NCBI GenBank assembly: GCA_902761605.1
Contig: CACWLC010000004.1
Location: forward strand, 1 to 64,000
DNA from: an uncultured Prevotellaceae bacterium
GTDB taxonomy: Bacteria > Bacteroidota > Bacteroidia > Bacteroidales > Bacteroidaceae
Reading direction: 5' to 3'
DNA: 64,000 nt
In this document: positions 34,976 to 43,798 of the stretch, piece by piece
Numbering within the stretch: the first letter of the stretch is position 1
Layout of the letters: every line of letters starts with the position of its first letter
The notes under the pieces: generated by a model
Seen by the model: only the letters and a program-made list of their open reading frames with translations
Databases searched by the model: none
What the model was told of the DNA's origin: nothing
Program-made: the position numbers and the translations under genes

Positions 34976-36250
34976 ATGGAGAAGAGTTATCTTTTGCCTG
35001 TAGAGACTCCAGGAGCCTCTCAGGAGGGAACGCTTGTGATAGAGCTGTTCCTAATGGAGAACTACCGATTCCGTCGTAACATCCTCAACGGTAAGGTAGA
35101 ATTTGCAATCCTGCCAAAGGCTGACAACACAGCTGAAGGCAATACTGCCGAACCTATCGGCAGTCTCTCTAGCGCCTCTGATGAGGCTGAATTAGAATTC
35201 CGCCCTCTGACCCAGGCGGCCCTCAACAGTATCATCATTCGTGCCAAGCGCGAACAGGTATTGGAGAAGGGAAGCCCAAAGACGGAGATAACGGAGTATG
35301 TGACATCAGAGGAGGTGCCTGAGCACAATCCTGTGCAGGAGTTCCTCAACAGCCTGCCAGAATGGGACGGACAGAACCATATCGCTAAGGTCCTCTCACG
35401 TCTGCCCGGCATCACCTCCGAGCAGCTTAACTACCTGACTATCTGGCTGCGATCCTCTGTTGCCCACTGGATGCAGTTGGATATGCTGCATGGAAACGAG
35501 TGTGTACCAACGCTTATTGGTTTTCAGGGTTGTGGAAAGACCACCTTCGTGCGACGCCTGTTGCCTCTGCATCTGCGTGAGTATTACCTCGATCACTTGA
35601 ACCTTGCCAACAAGTTTGATAAGGAGATGGCTCTTACGAACAATCTCTTCGTCAATCTCGACGAGTTGGATGCCATCCGCCCCAGCCAGCAGTCATCGCT
35701 GAAGCAGACATTGTCTGTAAGTAAGGTGAACGGGCGTCCTATCTTCGGCAAGACGCAGGAGGATCGTCCTCGTTTTGCATCGTTCGTGGCAACCACCAAC
35801 AATCGTCATCCCCTGAAGGATGTCACAGGAAGCCGTCGATACATCTGCATTCAGATTCCTGATGGTCAGATGATAGACAATTCCGGTGAAATCGATTATG
35901 GCCAGCTTTATGCCCAGGTGGTTCACGAGATTCGCGACTTGGAGGCTCCATACTGGTTTAACAACGATGAGGTGGCCCGTATCCAGCAGCTGAACCAGAA
36001 CTTCATGGAGAAGAAGGACCTTACGGAGATGGTATGTGCCTGCTTCCGTATTCCTGAAAAGGGTGAGGCAGCGAGGTCGATGAACAGTAGCCAGCTGATC
36101 TCTGTCATCCAACAGGATTTCCCAACGTTGCCAGATACATTTGGCACGAAGGTAAAGCTTGGCAAGACGATGAATGCACTCGGCTATGAGTCGAAATCGC
36201 ACTCCAACATCCCGTTCTATCAAGTTGTCCCTCTTAAGAAGTCAGCATGA
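34976..36250 (+). CDS. VapE-type P-loop protein with DUF3874-like tail
   Basis: 424 residues. An N-terminal basic/BT4734-like part (~1-115), then the VapE/phage-primase-helicase domain: NPVQEFLNSLPEWDGQNH, Walker A GFQGCGKTT (~residues 181-189), Walker B-like LFVNLDELD, sensor SFVATTNN and arginine GSRRYICI. The tail (~300-424) resembles DUF3874. Such proteins accompany Bacteroidales integrated elements, usually together with HU and smalltalk genes; the HU/smalltalk remnant here is 34 kb away. Lone gene in a gene-poor stretch. Confidence 0.85.
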   Translation: MEKSYLLPVETPGASQEGTLVIELFLMENYRFRRNILNGKVEFAILPKADNTAEGNTAEPIGSLSSASDEAELEFRPLTQAALNSIIIRAKREQVLEKGSPKTEITEYVTSEEVPEHNPVQEFLNSLPEWDGQNHIAKVLSRLPGITSEQLNYLTIWLRSSVAHWMQLDMLHGNECVPTLIGFQGCGKTTFVRRLLPLHLREYYLDHLNLANKFDKEMALTNNLFVNLDELDAIRPSQQSSLKQTLSVSKVNGRPIFGKTQEDRPRFASFVATTNNRHPLKDVTGSRRYICIQIPDGQMIDNSGEIDYGQLYAQVVHEIRDLEAPYWFNNDEVARIQQLNQNFMEKKDLTEMVCACFRIPEKGEAARSMNSSQLISVIQQDFPTLPDTFGTKVKLGKTMNALGYESKSHSNIPFYQVVPLKKSA

Positions 36251-36278
36251 CTAAATGTGAGGGTTGGGTGAGAGAAAT

Positions 36279-36352
36279 GTTAGGGTTAAGTTAGGGTTGA
36301 AAATTCGCGGAAGTCCGATAAACACAGGGCTTCCGCGATATTTATGTTAGGG
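36279..36352 (+). repeat. GTTAGGG motifs and hairpin downstream of VapE
   Basis: GTTAGGG at 36279-36285, 36290-36296 and 36346-36352, all in plus orientation, opposite to most of the upstream copies. Between them an 11-bp stem with one G.T pair (36306-36337, arms CGCGGAAGTCC and GGGCTTCCGCG, loop of 10) may be a terminator, though only a weak T tract follows. Confidence 0.65.
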
Positions 36353-36375
36353 TTAATGATTTTCATGGTAAAATA

Positions 36376-36467
36376 TTTGGTAATTTCGATTATTATTTGT
36401 ATCTTTGCAACTAATATATGATGCATTAAACGACAAATCCGCAATTTATACATAATATATGATGCAT
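36376..36467 (+). promoter_or_regulatory. hipBA promoter and operators
   Basis: -33 TTTG (36376-36379), 20-bp spacer, -7 TATCTTTG (36400-36407): one of the cleanest Bacteroidota promoters in the window. TAATATATGATGCAT occurs exactly at 36412-36426 and 36453-36467, covering the start site and the first ATG. It is probably bound by the HipB-like protein for autorepression. Confidence 0.65.
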
Positions 36468-36773
36468 AATAGATATGTATTTGACCCTTATCCTCTACAG
36501 GTAACAATGCAAAGGTTGGCAGAAAACCTGAAAGCTCGTAGGCTGGAGAAGAAAATCTCCACAAAGAGTTTGTCGGAGATGAGCGGCGTGCCAGCTTCCA
36601 GTATTCAGCGCTTTGAGCTGAAGCACTCCATCTCTTTGGAGTCGTATGTCAAACTTGCTAAAGCATTGGGCTACTCTGAAGACATAATGCAGTTACTCTC
36701 TGAGCCGAAATACGACACGATGGAGGAACTATTGGAAATAAACAAGAATAAAACCAGAAAGAGAGGCGTATGA
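36459..36773 (+). CDS. HipB-like XRE antitoxin
   Basis: 104 residues from the ATG at 36459; the HTH starts at about the Met encoded at 36507 (RLAENLKARRLEKKISTKSLSEMSGVP), so 36507 (88 residues) is an alternative start. Single XRE helix-turn-helix followed by a short acidic/helical tail. Overlaps hipA by ATGA: a classical toxin-antitoxin pair in which the antitoxin represses the operon. Confidence 0.85.
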   Translation: MMHNRYVFDPYPLQVTMQRLAENLKARRLEKKISTKSLSEMSGVPASSIQRFELKHSISLESYVKLAKALGYSEDIMQLLSEPKYDTMEELLEINKNKTRKRGV

Positions 36774-37861
36774 TTAAGGATTTGCAATCTGTTAGTGTGA
36801 CTTATCACGGAAGAAAGGTAGGAACTCTTTCTATCAGTAGTAGACAAGTATGTCAATTTGAGTACGATAAGGATTGGCTGGTAGATGGTTTCTCGATTTC
36901 GCCTCTGAAACTTCCACTAAAATCTGGTATCATGACTGCCGATTATTCACCCTTTAACGGGAATTTTGGGGTGTTCGAGGATAGTCTGCCTGGGGGGTAT
37001 GGAGAGTATTTGTTACGAAAAGTACTCAGTAAGTCAGGCATTAACTATGGAGCGTTGACGCCTGTTCAGCGGCTAAGCCTTGTTGGAAATTCTGGTATGG
37101 GTGCTCTGTGTTATGTTCCTGAGACCAAGATGCCGCAAAGCGAGTGGCAAGGTTCATTTGACGAGATGGAGCAGATGGCGCTCGAAGTGCTGTCGGAAAA
37201 ATCAGAAGATCATGCAGATGTGCTTTTCTATCGAAGTGGCAACTCTGGTGGTGTCCGTCCCAAATGTATCTATACAGATGCAGAAGGGCATTGGCTGGTG
37301 AAGCTTCGTCATACCTATGATCCAAAGAATATTGGAGAGATAGAGTTCAAGTATAATCAAGTAGCTCGTCAATGTGGTATTATCGTTCCTGACTTCAAGC
37401 TGATAGAAGGAAAGTACTTTGCATCGAGGCGTTTTGATATTGAGGACGGAAAACGCCTACATGTTGTAACGGCAAGTGGTCTGCTTAATGAGCCAATCAC
37501 ACCTCCCAAGATGGATTACCATAGTTTGCTTCAGCTTACTGGCTATCTTACACAATCTCCAACAGAGGTGGAACAACAATTTCGCCGTATGGCTTTTAAT
37601 GTCTATGCTCGCAACTACGATGATCACGCACGTAATTTCAGTTTCATCTGCCGTGACGGGAAGTGGAAGCTGGCTCCTGCATACGACTTGACAAATGATA
37701 ATACGTTAGGTGAACATGCTTCTTCCGTTAATTATAAGGGTCTTCCAACAGACGAAGATATGATAACTGTCGGCACCAATATTCGTATAACCCGTGCTCG
37801 ATGTCAGGAGATTATTGAGGAAGTAAAAGAGGAGACAAAGGAATTAAGGTGTCTCTTCTAA
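36770..37861 (+). CDS. HipA-like Ser/Thr kinase toxin
   Basis: 363 residues. HipA N-terminal domain (~1-105, FSISPLKLPL, FNGNFGVFEDSLPGGYG), then the kinase core: SGGVRPK (ATP-loop region), LVKLRHTYD, and the catalytic NYDDHARNFSF with PAYDLT. HipA kinases phosphorylate a tRNA synthetase (GltX in E. coli) and induce dormancy. The protein stops soon after RITRARCQEIIEEV, slightly earlier than most HipA proteins, so the extreme C-terminus may be missing. All core motifs remain. Confidence 0.85.
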   Translation: MIKDLQSVSVTYHGRKVGTLSISSRQVCQFEYDKDWLVDGFSISPLKLPLKSGIMTADYSPFNGNFGVFEDSLPGGYGEYLLRKVLSKSGINYGALTPVQRLSLVGNSGMGALCYVPETKMPQSEWQGSFDEMEQMALEVLSEKSEDHADVLFYRSGNSGGVRPKCIYTDAEGHWLVKLRHTYDPKNIGEIEFKYNQVARQCGIIVPDFKLIEGKYFASRRFDIEDGKRLHVVTASGLLNEPITPPKMDYHSLLQLTGYLTQSPTEVEQQFRRMAFNVYARNYDDHARNFSFICRDGKWKLAPAYDLTNDNTLGEHASSVNYKGLPTDEDMITVGTNIRITRARCQEIIEEVKEETKELRCLF

Positions 37862-37873
37862 GGAAATCAAAAA

Positions 37874-37897
37874 CAGCCCCGTCTTTCGACGAGGCTG
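37874..37897. terminator. Bidirectional terminator
   Basis: CAGCC-C-CGTC / loop TTTC / GACG-A-GGCTG, with A tract before and T-rich DNA after. Ends hipA and the convergent OMP gene. Confidence 0.8.
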
Positions 37898-37945
37898 CAT
37901 TTGCTTTTATAATACTACTATTATTGTCGATTTGTTGACTTCTTA

Positions 37946-38500
37946 TTAGAAGTTGTAGTATACACCGAAGCTCAGGTTGCTACCGTCGAGGTCAAAACCA
38001 AAGGTATTAGCAGCCTTAGCACCCTCATAGTCATCCTTTGAGTTCTGGTAACCCAGGAAACCTGCATGAGCTACGAAGCTCAGCTTGTCGTTGAGGTTTA
38101 CAGCAACACCTGGCTTCAAGCCAATAGAGAAGGTGTTGTTCTTATCACCAGCGTTGTCTGTGTGTAAATAATCAACAGTACCATCAACGAACAGGTTTAC
38201 CTTATCGAACTTAGCGAAAGTGTAACGAGCATAAGGAGCAATCTCGAAAGCCTTTACCTTAGCTGTAGTCTTTAAATTACCACTCTTGAGAGTAGTCTTG
38301 TGCTCACCATAACCTACAGCGATACCAACAGCCCAGTTCTCATCGAGGTTGTAACCAATCTCTGGCACAAGCTTGAAGAAAGTCTCAGAGTTACCATCCT
38401 GTGAAGTGGTCTGAAAACCAACACCACCACCTACGTAAACCTGTGCATTAACAGTCATAGTCATCATTGCAACGAGTGCAACAGCAAAAATCTTTTTCAT
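37946..38500 (-). CDS. Small outer-membrane beta-barrel protein
   Basis: 184 residues. Signal peptide (cut near VNAQ), then an eight-stranded OmpA/OmpW-like barrel pattern (alternating strands, glycine turns, C-terminal LSFGVYYNF with terminal Phe as needed for Bam recognition). Function unknown; often abundant. Promoter: minus-strand TACCTTTG (38572-38579). Stands alone. Confidence 0.85.
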   Translation of the reverse strand: MKKIFAVALVAMMTMTVNAQVYVGGGVGFQTTSQDGNSETFFKLVPEIGYNLDENWAVGIAVGYGEHKTTLKSGNLKTTAKVKAFEIAPYARYTFAKFDKVNLFVDGTVDYLHTDNAGDKNNTFSIGLKPGVAVNLNDKLSFVAHAGFLGYQNSKDDYEGAKAANTFGFDLDGSNLSFGVYYNF

Positions 38501-38767
38501 AATCGTTTTTTCCTTTTGTTAATTATATTTTGGTGAGCCTTTCAGCTACACCGTTATCCTGAAATCGGGTGCAAAGGTAAAGGCTTTTTTCTTGTTGTGT
38601 GCGCAAACAATATGGGTTTTTTACTATTTTTGCGCTTTCTTTGACATAAATCATGAAAATAGCACATGACGCTGGAAACGTTATGCAAAATTTACATTAT
38701 TTTTTATAATCCCCGCAAATAGTGTTTAATTAGACTTAATAGATTTGGAGGAAAAGGATGGAATATT

Positions 38768-38775
38768 TAATTTTG
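38768..38775 (+). promoter_or_regulatory. -7 box of the gene at 38781
   Basis: TAATTTTG with 5 nt to the ATG: same arrangement as the histidine-kinase gene, so a leaderless transcript is likely. Confidence 0.6.
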
Positions 38776-38780
38776 CAGCG

Positions 38781-39314
38781 ATGAAGAGGCTGTGGATCAT
38801 ATTGTTAGCGATGGCGATTAATGTCGCTGGCGTTTTGGCTCAGGAGCATGAGCAAGACTCTGTGCAGCCTAAGCGACAGTTAACTGTGGTTGATGTTGAG
38901 ACCCTCGTACCTGTGGTTGGAGCAAACGTAGTTGGCAAGGATATGACGCTGACCACAGATTCTATGGGTATCGTCAATGTGCCCAAGGACAGCAAGAGTC
39001 TCGCTTTTTCTCATGTGAACTACGAAAGCCGTATTATTAATACTAAAGAGGTACGCGATACTGTATATATGATCTCGAAACTTCTGAACCTGAAAGAAGT
39101 CGTTGTCTTTGGAAAAGGCAAGAAGCGTGATTTCTCAGAACTTCAGAAACGCTTAGGCATAGATAAGGTCGAGGGCGAGTTGCTCAGCGGAGGCAAAGTC
39201 AGTATGGACCTGATTGCTACTTTCAACAAACTCTTCGTCCCCAAGAAATGGCGCAAGAGCTGGAGAAAGAAACAGCGTATGAAGCGCCTTCAGGAAAGAC
39301 TCGACGAATACTAG
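38781..39314 (+). CDS. Exported carboxypeptidase-regulatory-like protein
   Basis: 177 residues from the ATG at 38781 (a longer TTG/ATG frame would run through the promoter). Signal peptide (cut near VLAQ), then a domain like the carboxypeptidase D regulatory fold (VDVETLVPVVGANVV ... TDSMGIVNVP ... FSHVNYESR), which usually opens TonB-dependent receptors, followed by a very basic tail (KKWRKSWRKKQRMKRLQERL). Envelope-located. Precedes the second BlaI gene; no clear operon link. Confidence 0.7.
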   Translation: MKRLWIILLAMAINVAGVLAQEHEQDSVQPKRQLTVVDVETLVPVVGANVVGKDMTLTTDSMGIVNVPKDSKSLAFSHVNYESRIINTKEVRDTVYMISKLLNLKEVVVFGKGKKRDFSELQKRLGIDKVEGELLSGGKVSMDLIATFNKLFVPKKWRKSWRKKQRMKRLQERLDEY

Positions 39315-39381
39315 ACATTCGTGATCTATTTTATCTATCGTCACAAATCAGTTCTAAAACTTCTTCTGTTAATCAGGGTGA

Positions 39382-39459
39382 ACAACTATTTAAAGAAATT
39401 AACGAAATTGCATAACTACAAGAAATAGTTGTGCGCTTATATTTTTTTAGTTATCTTTG
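39382..39459 (+). promoter_or_regulatory. BlaI2 promoter with inverted repeat
   Basis: ACAACTATTT (39382-39391) and its exact complement AAATAGTTGT (39423-39432) lie 31 bp apart, ending 19 bp before the -7 box TATCTTTG (39452-39459). Arms this far apart suggest two sites of one repressor. Confidence 0.55.
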
Positions 39460-39510
39460 TCCCCAGATACTGAAAACGTCATTGATGTTAAACGATTAAA
39501 CGAAATCAAA

Positions 39511-39882
39511 ATGAAGAACCTATCAAATAAAGAACGGGAAGTTATGGAGCTGTTCTGGCAACATGGACCTATGTTCGTAAGGGAATTGCTTGAGCACTAC
39601 GAGGAGCCAAGACCACATTTCAACACGCTGTCTACGATTGTGCGCCGCCTAGAGCATCAGGGCTATATCGGCCACAAGCAGTATGGCTCTACCTATCAAT
39701 ATCACGCACTGATCACAGAGCAGGATTATGCTAAGAACAGCATCTTCCGACTGGTTGACAACTATATCAAGGACTCCTACAAAGGACTTGTGTCAACCTT
39801 TCTAAAGGAAGAAAAAATCTCTCTCAGCGAGTTGCGCGACCTTATTTCCCAAGTAGAAACTTACGAAAAAACTAAGAAATGA
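39511..39882 (+). CDS. BlaI/MecI-family repressor, second copy
   Basis: 123 residues from the ATG at 39511. Winged helix NLSNKEREVMELFWQHGPMFVRELLEHY, then the helical dimer part. Strongly similar over its full length to the BlaI at 30911-31273, e.g. PRPHFNTLSTxVRxLE and YGSTYQYHALITEQDYA. Overlaps the M56 gene by ATGA, so the sensor-repressor pair is translationally coupled. Confidence 0.93.
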   Translation: MKNLSNKEREVMELFWQHGPMFVRELLEHYEEPRPHFNTLSTIVRRLEHQGYIGHKQYGSTYQYHALITEQDYAKNSIFRLVDNYIKDSYKGLVSTFLKEEKISLSELRDLISQVETYEKTKK

Positions 39883-42128
39883 TAACCCTCTTCCTTACAT
39901 ACGAACTGAAAGTAGCTGTTCTGATAGCCACATTCTATATCTTCTGGCGATTGCTGACGGCCAAAGAAACTTGGCATCGACTGAATCGAATAGTGCTGCT
40001 ATCGACAGCAGTAGCATCGTTTGTCCTTCCGCTATGCGTGATAACTATCCACCAAACGGTAGAAGTAGATCCCCTTCCTATGGAAGCGATAGATGAGACT
40101 ATGCTGCCAGAGACAACTGCGATGCAGCCAGAAGTAGCATTCTCGCCCTCAACAGTTACCCCTAAGCAGGAACAGCACTTCGACTGGCAATTGCTTCTCG
40201 CTGTTATATATATAATAGGTGTCGCTGTGGTTCTGTCGAAAATGCTTCTATCTGTTTGGCGATTACACAAGATGGCTCTCGAAAGTGAGATTCATCCTCT
40301 TTCTGATGGGCGTCAGATAGCGATTAACGAAGAGGCCAAGACTCCTTTCAGTTGGTTGAAGACGGTTTTCTTAAACCACAAGGATTATGAGGAAGGGACA
40401 ACAGCCCTCCTTACGCATGAACTGGGACACATCAGACTGCACCATTCAGTCGATGTGCTCTTAGTGGAACTGCTTACTGCCCTGCAATGGTTTAACCCAA
40501 CGATGTGGATGCTACGCGCCGATCTGCGCACCATCCACGAGTACGAGGCTGACCAGCAGGTACTCTCTCACGGATTCAATGACATTCAGTATCTACATCT
40601 TTTAATCCGTAAGGCCGCCAGCCAGAGCAGGTATTCTCTGGCCAACGGTTTCATTAACAGTACCCTCAAAAAACGAATCAACATGATTACAAAACCAAAA
40701 TCCAGTCGCAGACAATGGCTTCGCTTTGCCTATCTGCTACCCATCATAGCCGTATCATTAGCGATGTCTGCAAAAATTCAGAAAGTAGAGATAATAAAAG
40801 CTAGTCCTTCTGTGCTAATCGACAATGAGACAGAGAAGATTACAGACGAGAACTGCCTAATCTTACTGATTAATGATATGGACGATTTGAAGAAGGTCGC
40901 TCCTGAAAGAGGCTTGACAAGGAAGATGAAGAGTAATCTCGACTTCAACGATCACTTCACCCAAAAGAGCATGGACGGTAAGACTATCATTGTACATCTG
41001 CCAAAAGGTACAATATATGTAAACGACAAAGAGTCGAAGAAGATGGATGACGATGTTAATTATGCATTTCCCAAGGGTGGCTTTGAATGGCAACTTAATG
41101 GACAGCCGTTTGACGAAAACAATATTCCTGTCCTCCACTTCAAACTGCTCAAGAAGATCGAGAACCACTGGAATGGCAAGAAGAATGTAGTTAATCTCAT
41201 CACGAGCAATGAATCAGCCATTATTCTCACTCAGAAAGATGGTTGTGAATGTATCGGTGTGAAAGTCCCTGCGGGGGCTTTCTACACCTGGCTGGTTAAT
41301 GGTCAACTAGCAGAAAGAGGAGTTGTTAAAGAAGACGGTTGGTTGAATTCGAGAGGTTATTATCCTTTTTACGACATGCTTGTTATGCTCGATGGCAAGG
41401 AAATCAATAATAATTATATTCCCCATGTGCCATTGAATAGCATCAAGGAAGTGAAACTGCTTCAAGGCGAGAGACCACGCACAATTGAACTCTACACCCA
41501 TCATGTAACAGAGTTCAACAGAGATACAGATTTTGACTATCCTGCTGCATATAAGGAGAATGTTAAAGCATGGATATTCTTCAAAGCCGAAGATGCTGCA
41601 ACAGGACGACAACTGAAAGGAGCAGAGATTACTGTTGTGGAAACGGGACAGAAAGCAAAGACAAATAACGAGGGTTGGTGCGAACTGAAAGTACCTTTGG
41701 GTACTACCGTCAAAGCAACATATCCAGGACTGGAAGACGAGAGCTATGAGATAAGTCAAATTAATGGCAACGAAGTGCAAGGCTGGACTTTCTGGATGAG
41801 CAAGCCTGGTGAGCATATCTATATGACTGTAGATAAGAAAGCGGAGTTTTCTGGTGATCAAGAGGAATGGCTCACCAAAAACACCCAGCTACCCAAAGCC
41901 ACAGATGGCAAAGGACAATCTGGTCGTATTGGCATTTGGTTGGTTGTCAATGAAGACGGTTCAGTAAGTGGCGTTAGACTTAAGCAGGGAGTCAACAAGA
42001 CGCTGAACGATGAGGCTCTCCGATTATTCCGTAGTATGCCCCATTGGAAGCCTGCCATCAAAGATGGTAAACCCGTCAAGAGCCTTGTCCTTACAGGTGT
42101 TTCATTCAAAAATGTCCGAGAATCATAA
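39879..42128 (+). CDS. M56 (BlaR1-like) metallopeptidase with TonB-type C-terminus, second copy
   Basis: 749 residues. M56 domain with zinc motif HELGH at 180-184 and the same start as its paralogue (TYELKVAVLIATFY). Then a long domain (~290-560) found in neither the paralogue nor any family I recognise, a carboxypeptidase-regulatory-like domain (~565-635) and a TonB C-terminal domain (~665-745). Presumably cleaves its partner BlaI on a signal reaching its periplasmic part. A promoter-terminator cassette (42141-42201) follows. Confidence 0.85.
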   Translation: MITLFLTYELKVAVLIATFYIFWRLLTAKETWHRLNRIVLLSTAVASFVLPLCVITIHQTVEVDPLPMEAIDETMLPETTAMQPEVAFSPSTVTPKQEQHFDWQLLLAVIYIIGVAVVLSKMLLSVWRLHKMALESEIHPLSDGRQIAINEEAKTPFSWLKTVFLNHKDYEEGTTALLTHELGHIRLHHSVDVLLVELLTALQWFNPTMWMLRADLRTIHEYEADQQVLSHGFNDIQYLHLLIRKAASQSRYSLANGFINSTLKKRINMITKPKSSRRQWLRFAYLLPIIAVSLAMSAKIQKVEIIKASPSVLIDNETEKITDENCLILLINDMDDLKKVAPERGLTRKMKSNLDFNDHFTQKSMDGKTIIVHLPKGTIYVNDKESKKMDDDVNYAFPKGGFEWQLNGQPFDENNIPVLHFKLLKKIENHWNGKKNVVNLITSNESAIILTQKDGCECIGVKVPAGAFYTWLVNGQLAERGVVKEDGWLNSRGYYPFYDMLVMLDGKEINNNYIPHVPLNSIKEVKLLQGERPRTIELYTHHVTEFNRDTDFDYPAAYKENVKAWIFFKAEDAATGRQLKGAEITVVETGQKAKTNNEGWCELKVPLGTTVKATYPGLEDESYEISQINGNEVQGWTFWMSKPGEHIYMTVDKKAEFSGDQEEWLTKNTQLPKATDGKGQSGRIGIWLVVNEDGSVSGVRLKQGVNKTLNDEALRLFRSMPHWKPAIKDGKPVKSLVLTGVSFKNVRES

Positions 42129-42140
42129 ATCGCAAAGTCT

Positions 42141-42201
42141 AAATGCAAACTATTTGCAAACTCCGATAATGGCAAACTATCGGAGTTTTTACTTACCTTT
42201 G
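42141..42201 (+). promoter_or_regulatory. Terminator-promoter cassette, copy 1
   Basis: TGCAAACT direct repeats at 42144-42151 and 42155-42162 (11-bp period), a hairpin with arms AACTCCGATA (42159-42168) and TATCGGAGTT (42178-42187) plus a T run, then the -7 box TACCTTTG (42194-42201), 6 nt before the ATG. The hairpin would terminate the M56 gene; the repeats are at the place expected of an activator site. A near-copy lies at 43799-43859. Confidence 0.7.
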
Positions 42202-42207
42202 CACATT

Positions 42208-43794
42208 ATGATTAAAAATGTGGCGAAGATCTTCTGTTTAATAGCTGTGGTGATGATAGTTGGTTGTCAGGACTATGGCAATAAACACTATTATCATGAG
42301 CTGGAGAAGATCGATCATCGGCAGAATCGTGAACTGGCAAGGCGCGAGATAATGGCCTTACAAAAAGAGATAGCCACCTATCCTGACTATATAAAGATGT
42401 ATCATCAGCTGCTCGTAGCAGAACTGAACGAGGAAGCTACGCCATATAGGAATATGGATGTGGCACGTCAACTGGTGGATTATTACGAACAGACCACCGA
42501 TCGCGAGAAACTGACTCGCAGTTATATTATCGCTGGTCATATCTTCGCCAACTGCAATGATGGCCCCAAGGCTCTCTCCTATTATTATAAAGCAGAGGAA
42601 TTGTTGGATGAACAAAAGGATCCAGAAATGCAGAACCGTCTATATTCCAAGATGGCTTATCTCTTCCTTCGCCATAACATGCCAGACCAGGCAAGGACCT
42701 ATGCCACTCGTTCGCAAAACTACTGCTGGCATAATAAAGATACACTCGGCATGATTCAGGCCTTGCGATATATCAGCGAAACTTATAAGCAAGTGCCAGG
42801 AAATGAACTGGCTAACCTTGAAGAAGCCTATAAGTTGGCCAAACAATCCCAACAATATGAACTGCAGAAGGAGCTGATAATTGATATTGCCAGCTGTTAT
42901 TGTGATAATGAGCGCTATCGTATGGCACTAAATTACTTACGCCCTCTTAAGAACAAATTGCCACAGAACGACAGACATCGGGTGGATGCTCTGTTGGCGA
43001 AGGCATATTATCATATAGGTAATGGTGACTCCGCCTCTATCTTTGCTCAGCGCGCGTTGGAAGATGGCAATTCCGTCAGCAAGCGCGATGCCCATGAGGT
43101 TCTGGCACATATAGCTATCCAACAAGGTCATCGCGATGCTGCAAATGAACACTTCTCTAAATACAAGGAACTCAACGATGCCCTGAACAGGATACAAAGC
43201 AACGAGACTATTGCACAGATGGATGCCTTTTACCACAATCAGAAGCAGGCAGAGGAAAATGCGCGACTGAGGTTCGACAATAGCCATAAGCAGAATGTGA
43301 TAGTCATCGTCATTGCCTGTCTTGTAATTTTGGTTATTCTCTTTGCCACATATATTCAGCGCCATCGGCGAAAGCAGGAATTGATGGCGCTGCGAATCTT
43401 GCAGCTTGAAGAGTTTAAACTGGCTTATGAAAAGACTGATGAGAATGAACGCAGTCAAACGGAGCAGAGTATCCAACAAACAGCCATTTATCAGCGGTTA
43501 GTCACGATGGAAGAATCAGATCATCCTAATGATGAAGAATGGCAGGCTTTGACAGATGCCATCAATCAGGCTTATCCTCAATTTACACCTCGCTTACTGA
43601 GCCTCTGCAAACTGACATCTCATGAATACCATGTCTGTCTTTTGCTGAAAGCAGGCTTTGAACCTATCCGCATCGCCAACCTCACCCTTCGCAGTAAGGC
43701 TGCTGTATCCACCGTCCGCAGTCGTCTCTACGAAAAGGCCTTCGGCAAGAAAGGCAGTGCCAAGGACTGGGATGAGGTGATCCGCACACTCTAA
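42208..43794 (+). CDS. Lipoprotein TPR sensor with transmembrane segment and C-terminal helix-turn-helix-like domain
   Basis: 528 residues from the ATG at 42208. Lipobox VGCQ near residue 20, about eight tetratricopeptide repeats (~30-350), a transmembrane helix (~365-385, VIVIVIACLVILVILFATYI), a cytoplasmic coiled coil, and a C-terminal ~90-residue DNA-binding-like region (LTSHEYHVCLLLKAGFEPIRIANLTLRSKAAVSTVRSRL). This is the common Bacteroidota TPR-TM-LuxR-like type of membrane-anchored regulator. The gene's promoter carries the TGCAAACT repeats. Target unknown. Confidence 0.8.
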   Translation: MIKNVAKIFCLIAVVMIVGCQDYGNKHYYHELEKIDHRQNRELARREIMALQKEIATYPDYIKMYHQLLVAELNEEATPYRNMDVARQLVDYYEQTTDREKLTRSYIIAGHIFANCNDGPKALSYYYKAEELLDEQKDPEMQNRLYSKMAYLFLRHNMPDQARTYATRSQNYCWHNKDTLGMIQALRYISETYKQVPGNELANLEEAYKLAKQSQQYELQKELIIDIASCYCDNERYRMALNYLRPLKNKLPQNDRHRVDALLAKAYYHIGNGDSASIFAQRALEDGNSVSKRDAHEVLAHIAIQQGHRDAANEHFSKYKELNDALNRIQSNETIAQMDAFYHNQKQAEENARLRFDNSHKQNVIVIVIACLVILVILFATYIQRHRRKQELMALRILQLEEFKLAYEKTDENERSQTEQSIQQTAIYQRLVTMEESDHPNDEEWQALTDAINQAYPQFTPRLLSLCKLTSHEYHVCLLLKAGFEPIRIANLTLRSKAAVSTVRSRLYEKAFGKKGSAKDWDEVIRTL

Positions 43795-43798
43795 CTAC

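Noticed and set aside
37861-37861. Frameshift at the end of hipA
   Set aside because: A short C-terminus is visible, but no continuing homologous sequence was recognised in other frames, so I did not call a frameshift.
42010-42207. Longer start of the TPR sensor
   Set aside because: It overlaps the M56 gene and runs through the terminator-promoter cassette; the lipobox is right for the ATG at 42208.
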